The position numbers were made by a program, and so were the translations under genes. A stretch of DNA of 34,399 nucleotides from Candidatus Poribacteria bacterium (GTDB lineage: Bacteria; Poribacteria; WGA-4E; WGA-3G): the NCBI GenBank assembly GCA_022821725.1, contig JAJEDB010000151.1:1-34399 (forward strand), given 5' to 3'. Positions 31,449 to 34,399 of this stretch are shown here, piece after piece. A model generated the notes under the pieces. The model was not told the DNA's origin, did no database searches, and saw only the letters and a list, made by a program, of their open reading frames with translations. The stretch's first letter is position 1, and every line of letters starts with the position of its first letter.

Positions 31449-32234
31449 TCAGCATCGATCCAAAAGTGCCTCCTGTTCTTCCTTTTGCCATGGACGATGT
31501 GCCGGTGTATCCAGTTTCTTAGGGGGTCCCCCGAAGACGAGAATATACGCTCTACGCGCTTCCGGTGTCCGGTTCGGCGCAGAATAGTGCAAAGTCCGAC
31601 AGTGATGGAAAGTCGCACCCCCTGCCGGTATCGGACATGCCACTGCCGCTGACACATCAACATCATCTGTCACCAACCCGTGCACGAGCGGATCGTCATC
31701 AATGTGCCGATGCCAACGCACCGCGCCTTTATGAGATTTCGGGATGAATTGGAGACACCCACTTTCAACTGTCGCCTTATCAAGCGGCAGCCAAACACTC
31801 AGACTGTGCGGTAGCACCTCTGGATTCCAATACGCCTCATCTTGATGCCACGGCGTTTCATTGCCGTAATGCGCAGGCTTCAAAATCATGTGTCCACCAC
31901 CGCTCACCTTGTCAGTTGTCACACGGAGCAATTTCGCGGCGAGCCGCTGCGCGTTTCGGAAATAGACAGTCTCACGGAGTTCCGGGAATCGCGCCTCTGG
32001 ACCTAACACCTGCGGCAACGTCTCTCGTCCGGTATGTGCCCGTGGACCCGCAAGATCGAAATACCGTCCTTCTGCCTCCCCAGTCCGTTCCGTGAAGAGT
32101 TCATCGTAGATGCCTTTGAGCCATTCTACCTCTGCATCTGTTGTAATACGCGGAATGCTCAGGTATCCGTTCTCTTGAAAGAAGGCGATCTGTTCGTCAG
32201 TTACATCAACGTGCAAATTGTCGTTAGATTTCAT
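31449..32234 (-). CDS. Phytanoyl-CoA dioxygenase (PhyH) family protein
   Basis: An Fe(II)/2OG dioxygenase of 261 aa. Typical opening 'IAFFQENGYLSIPRI'. Iron ligands H130-x-D132 ('WHQDEAYW') and H216 ('TLHYSAPN'), and R227/R228 for 2-oxoglutarate ('EARRAYILVF'). 'SLSVWLPLDKATVESGCLQF' is the strong family core. The protein is not closely related to the other PhyH gene at 9338. Its start codon follows leader copy E, so its expression may be tied to the sulfatase and dehydrogenase genes with the same leader. Substrate unknown. Confidence 0.9.
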   Translation of the reverse strand: MKSNDNLHVDVTDEQIAFFQENGYLSIPRITTDAEVEWLKGIYDELFTERTGEAEGRYFDLAGPRAHTGRETLPQVLGPEARFPELRETVYFRNAQRLAAKLLRVTTDKVSGGGHMILKPAHYGNETPWHQDEAYWNPEVLPHSLSVWLPLDKATVESGCLQFIPKSHKGAVRWHRHIDDDPLVHGLVTDDVDVSAAVACPIPAGGATFHHCRTLHYSAPNRTPEARRAYILVFGGPPKKLDTPAHRPWQKEEQEALLDRC

Positions 32235-32320
32235 TTTTTTAATTTACCTTGCGGTTCGGTGAGGCGGGTTTGGGTATTGATGTGCCTTTGCGTCTATCCG
32301 CCCTCCACTACGTTACGGGC
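32235..32320 (-). promoter_or_regulatory. Repeated leader element, copy E
   Basis: Reading toward the gene: arm GCCC (32320-32317), arm GGGC (32303-32300), 65 bases, then ATG at 32234; box GCAAGGTAAATT at 32252-32241, preceded by CCGAACC exactly as in copy B. Confidence 0.7.
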
Positions 32321-32357
32321 TACCTACTTTGTTCTAAAGAATGTGGGGATCTTTAGT

Positions 32358-34175
32358 TCACCGGATTAAAACGTCATAAGGTAAAATTGTTACCACTTGT
32401 GTCCCATCTTCAAAACCAAACAGGCTCAACCACGTGACGACATGTTGCCACCGATTACCGAATACGGACAAGGCAGGATGACTCGCTGTCAATTCGAGCG
32501 GTAACTGAACCGAACCCTCCATGTCCTCGATCATCCGTTCCATGAGTTGCTCAAAAAAAGGTTTCTGCTTCGGTAACACGATAAGGTTAACTTCCTCATC
32601 ATCGGCAAAACCCGCCTGCGCTTTAGCGATAGACAGCGCAGTCTCAAGCCCGCCGAGTTCATCAACGAGTCCAAGTGCTTTCGCCTGTTTACCTGTCCAA
32701 ACACGTCCTTGCGCAATCTCATCAATTTCATCAAAGGATTTGTTTCTGCCTTCCGCCGCCTTACTGACAAAATCCTTATACACCGTTTTCATCATCTTTT
32801 CAACGCGTTCCCGTTCGGTCGGTGTAAAGCCGCCGTAATCCGAATAGAGGGTCGCGTTCTGACCGTGTGCGATGATTTCTTTCGTCAAACCGATTTTGTT
32901 ATAAAATCCCCTCATGTTCAGCTTACCACCGAACACACCGATTGAACCGGTCAGTGTGCTTGGGTGTGCGACGATGGTCCCAGCCGCCATTGCAATATAA
33001 TAGCCACCCGATGCCGCGACATCTCCCATAGAAACAACAACCGGCTTTTCGCGTTGTGTGAGCAGCACTTCCCGCCAAATCAGATCCGAGGCGAGCGCAG
33101 AACCTCCCGGACTGTCTATACGTAGCACGACCGCCCGAACGGTATCATCGGTGCGCGCTTTCTCGAACGCCTCCTTCAGCGTGCTCGGCATGATCACTGA
33201 CGTTGAGGGAAATAGCTGATCAATATCCGGTAAAATGGGTCCATCCGCATAAATAAGTGCGATCTGATTTTCCGCCGTGCTTTTTGCACGCTGCGGTGGA
33301 TTTAACATACTAAGTAGTTGCATGAGTCCGGCGAAACTGTTCATATCCGGCACTTTTCGCTTACGCTCGTAATCCGGCTTGACAACCTGAACATCTTCGT
33401 CTGGAGACGCTGTCTTTAGGGTCTCAAGGAGTTCGTCGTAGTATTGCAACGCATCAACCAATTGCGCCTGATGTGCTTCTTCCGCGGTGAACGGACCGCT
33501 ATTTATTAAATCCGACACCTCCGCAGCGGTGATACCGTCTCGGCTCTCAGCGATGTGCACCAGCAATTGGGCATATAAATCGTCCAGTAACGCGGTCATC
33601 GACTCACGAAACGCATCAGACATGCCGTCCCGCATATAGGGTTCAACACCCGACTTGTATTTTCCCATCGCCAACATATCGGCTTCGATGTCCAACTTGT
33701 CCAGCAGTCCTTTATAGAAAAGCACTTCGGCGCGTAAGCCCGTTAAATTGAGGCTTCCGGCAGGCATCAGGACAACACGCTCCATCGCAGCAGCGAGGAG
33801 ATATTCGGCATTACCACCGTTTTCCAGATACCCGAGCGTCTCCTTTTCGGTTTCCCGGAATTCGTGAAGTTTATTGCGAATTTCTTGGAGTGTTGCCCAC
33901 CCCATGCTAACATTCTCTATTTTGAAGACAATCCCAGCAATTTCATCATCTGTTTTGAGGGTATCTAATTTTTGAAAAAGCCCGCGTAGCGTTTTCGTCG
34001 AGGAGGTTCCAAAGGTGTTGACTGTTTTGGTATCGGTGTAGGTGCCCCCCAATGTGAACGCAACATATTTTTTAACGGGGGGAACGGTTTCTTCCGTCGC
34101 CTGTTCCTCAGCAAATATGGGTGAAGCGAGCACAAGCAACGCCAGTAGAAACGCGCATTTTTGTAAGAATCTCAT
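32358..34175 (-). CDS. sppA: Signal peptide peptidase SppA, long form
   Basis: The protein is 605 aa with an N-terminal signal/anchor (hydrophobic 8-20, likely cleavage or anchoring near 'SPIFA-EEQ' at residue 22). It is the double-domain 67K form. The catalytic Lys is K174 in 'MGKYKSGVEPYMRDGMS' and the nucleophile is S389 in 'GDVAASGGYYIA', the residue pair of E. coli-type SppA where Ser and Lys come from different halves. 'LRIDSPGGSALASD' is conserved. It degrades leftover signal peptides in the membrane. It is a single gene with its own near-consensus promoter (34215-34243). Confidence 0.93.
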   Translation of the reverse strand: MRFLQKCAFLLALLVLASPIFAEEQATEETVPPVKKYVAFTLGGTYTDTKTVNTFGTSSTKTLRGLFQKLDTLKTDDEIAGIVFKIENVSMGWATLQEIRNKLHEFRETEKETLGYLENGGNAEYLLAAAMERVVLMPAGSLNLTGLRAEVLFYKGLLDKLDIEADMLAMGKYKSGVEPYMRDGMSDAFRESMTALLDDLYAQLLVHIAESRDGITAAEVSDLINSGPFTAEEAHQAQLVDALQYYDELLETLKTASPDEDVQVVKPDYERKRKVPDMNSFAGLMQLLSMLNPPQRAKSTAENQIALIYADGPILPDIDQLFPSTSVIMPSTLKEAFEKARTDDTVRAVVLRIDSPGGSALASDLIWREVLLTQREKPVVVSMGDVAASGGYYIAMAAGTIVAHPSTLTGSIGVFGGKLNMRGFYNKIGLTKEIIAHGQNATLYSDYGGFTPTERERVEKMMKTVYKDFVSKAAEGRNKSFDEIDEIAQGRVWTGKQAKALGLVDELGGLETALSIAKAQAGFADDEEVNLIVLPKQKPFFEQLMERMIEDMEGSVQLPLELTASHPALSVFGNRWQHVVTWLSLFGFEDGTQVVTILPYDVLIR

Positions 34176-34214
34176 TGATTTTTCCTCTCTTTTGGCATCC
34201 GATTTGACTTCACC

Positions 34215-34243
34215 ATTCTACCATAAAACGGCAGGTGTGTCAA
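34215..34243 (-). promoter_or_regulatory. Sigma-70 promoter of sppA
   Basis: Minus strand TTGACA (34243-34238), a 17-base spacer, TAGAAT (34220-34215), 39 bases before the ATG at 34175. AGAGAGG is the ribosome site. Confidence 0.8.
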
Positions 34244-34287
34244 GTCGCAAATCCTTTGCGGGTGTGTAAAGTTTTTGTCCTTAGGCG

Positions 34288-34399
34288 TTAGGCAGCTTGT
34301 GGGTGTTGTGCTTGCCAAAAGGTGTCCCAAGCGTCATTCTTCAATAAACACCGCCAGAATAAGATAGCGTTGATGCCGTTTTGTGTCCATCGCATGCCT
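34288..34399 (-). CDS. Transposase-like protein, C-terminal end
   Basis: A minus-strand frame runs from the right edge to a TAA at 34288-34290 (36 codons visible): 'MRWTQNGINAILFWRC', 'AWDTFWQAQHP'. This Trp-rich ending matches, from memory, the C-termini of IS transposases in the ISKra4-like group, but only the tail is seen. Partial at the edge; may be intact or a remnant. Confidence 0.55.
   Translation of the reverse strand, partial: GMRWTQNGINAILFWRCLLKNDAWDTFWQAQHPQAA

Overview
The window reads as a chromosomal segment of a Candidatus Poribacteria (sponge- or seawater-associated) genome. The lineage is inferred from gene content, not from a marker gene. The indicators are four sulfatases, two PhyH-type dioxygenases, a CmcJ/NvfI-like protein, three Gfo/Idh/MocA oxidoreductases, and a secreted protein ending in dockerin repeats plus a C-terminal module with the NYPNPFNPETWIPY motif that I associate with this phylum. 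No rRNA, tRNA or CRISPR array was seen.

Layout. 1-923 is the 3' part of a secreted YWTD/dockerin/sorting-domain gene, closed by a terminator. 1002-2312 is a scarred region. It holds two identical 120-bp MITE-like elements in direct orientation, two decayed coding remnants on the minus strand, and a small coiled-coil gene whose membrane segment is cut off by an in-frame TGA. 2313-3905 is an AAA ATPase with a PD-(D/E)XK nuclease-like tail, and 3967-4569 is a CDP-alcohol phosphatidyltransferase. 4723-12403 is a catabolic stretch: three sulfatases, a lactonase-type beta-propeller, a PhyH dioxygenase and a DUF433/DUF5615 toxin-antitoxin pair. 12674-15020 holds two tandem paralogues that fuse an RDD membrane domain to a PspA/IM30 (ESCRT-III superfamily) domain. 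15237-27494 is mostly carbohydrate metabolism: three Gfo/Idh/MocA oxidoreductases, two zinc alcohol dehydrogenases, a ThuA-like protein, a fourth sulfatase, a CmcJ/NvfI-like enzyme, an MFS carrier and a mannitol-dehydrogenase-like enzyme. It is broken by one small antitoxin-like gene. 27597-29677 is a translationally coupled RimK-type ATP-grasp/glycosyltransferase pair. 29696-34175 has an unknown protein, a divergent kinase-like/NDT-like fusion, a second PhyH and a long-form SppA. The right edge carries the 3' end of a transposase-like gene.

How the parts fit. None of the four sulfatases has a signal peptide. With the MFS carrier, the oxidoreductases and the lactonase, they fit intracellular breakdown of imported sulfated sugars (inference). 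The most striking non-coding signal is a leader repeated in front of five catabolic genes. Each copy has a GC hairpin with compensating arm changes, then 64-66 nt, then a near-identical box (CCGCAAGGTAAAATTAAAA type) directly before the start codon. It is either an unrecognised cis-regulatory RNA/regulon or a mobile palindromic element that supplies a ribosome binding site. Other small repeats include a GCGAGG hairpin family, one member of which lies in frame inside a glycosyltransferase gene.
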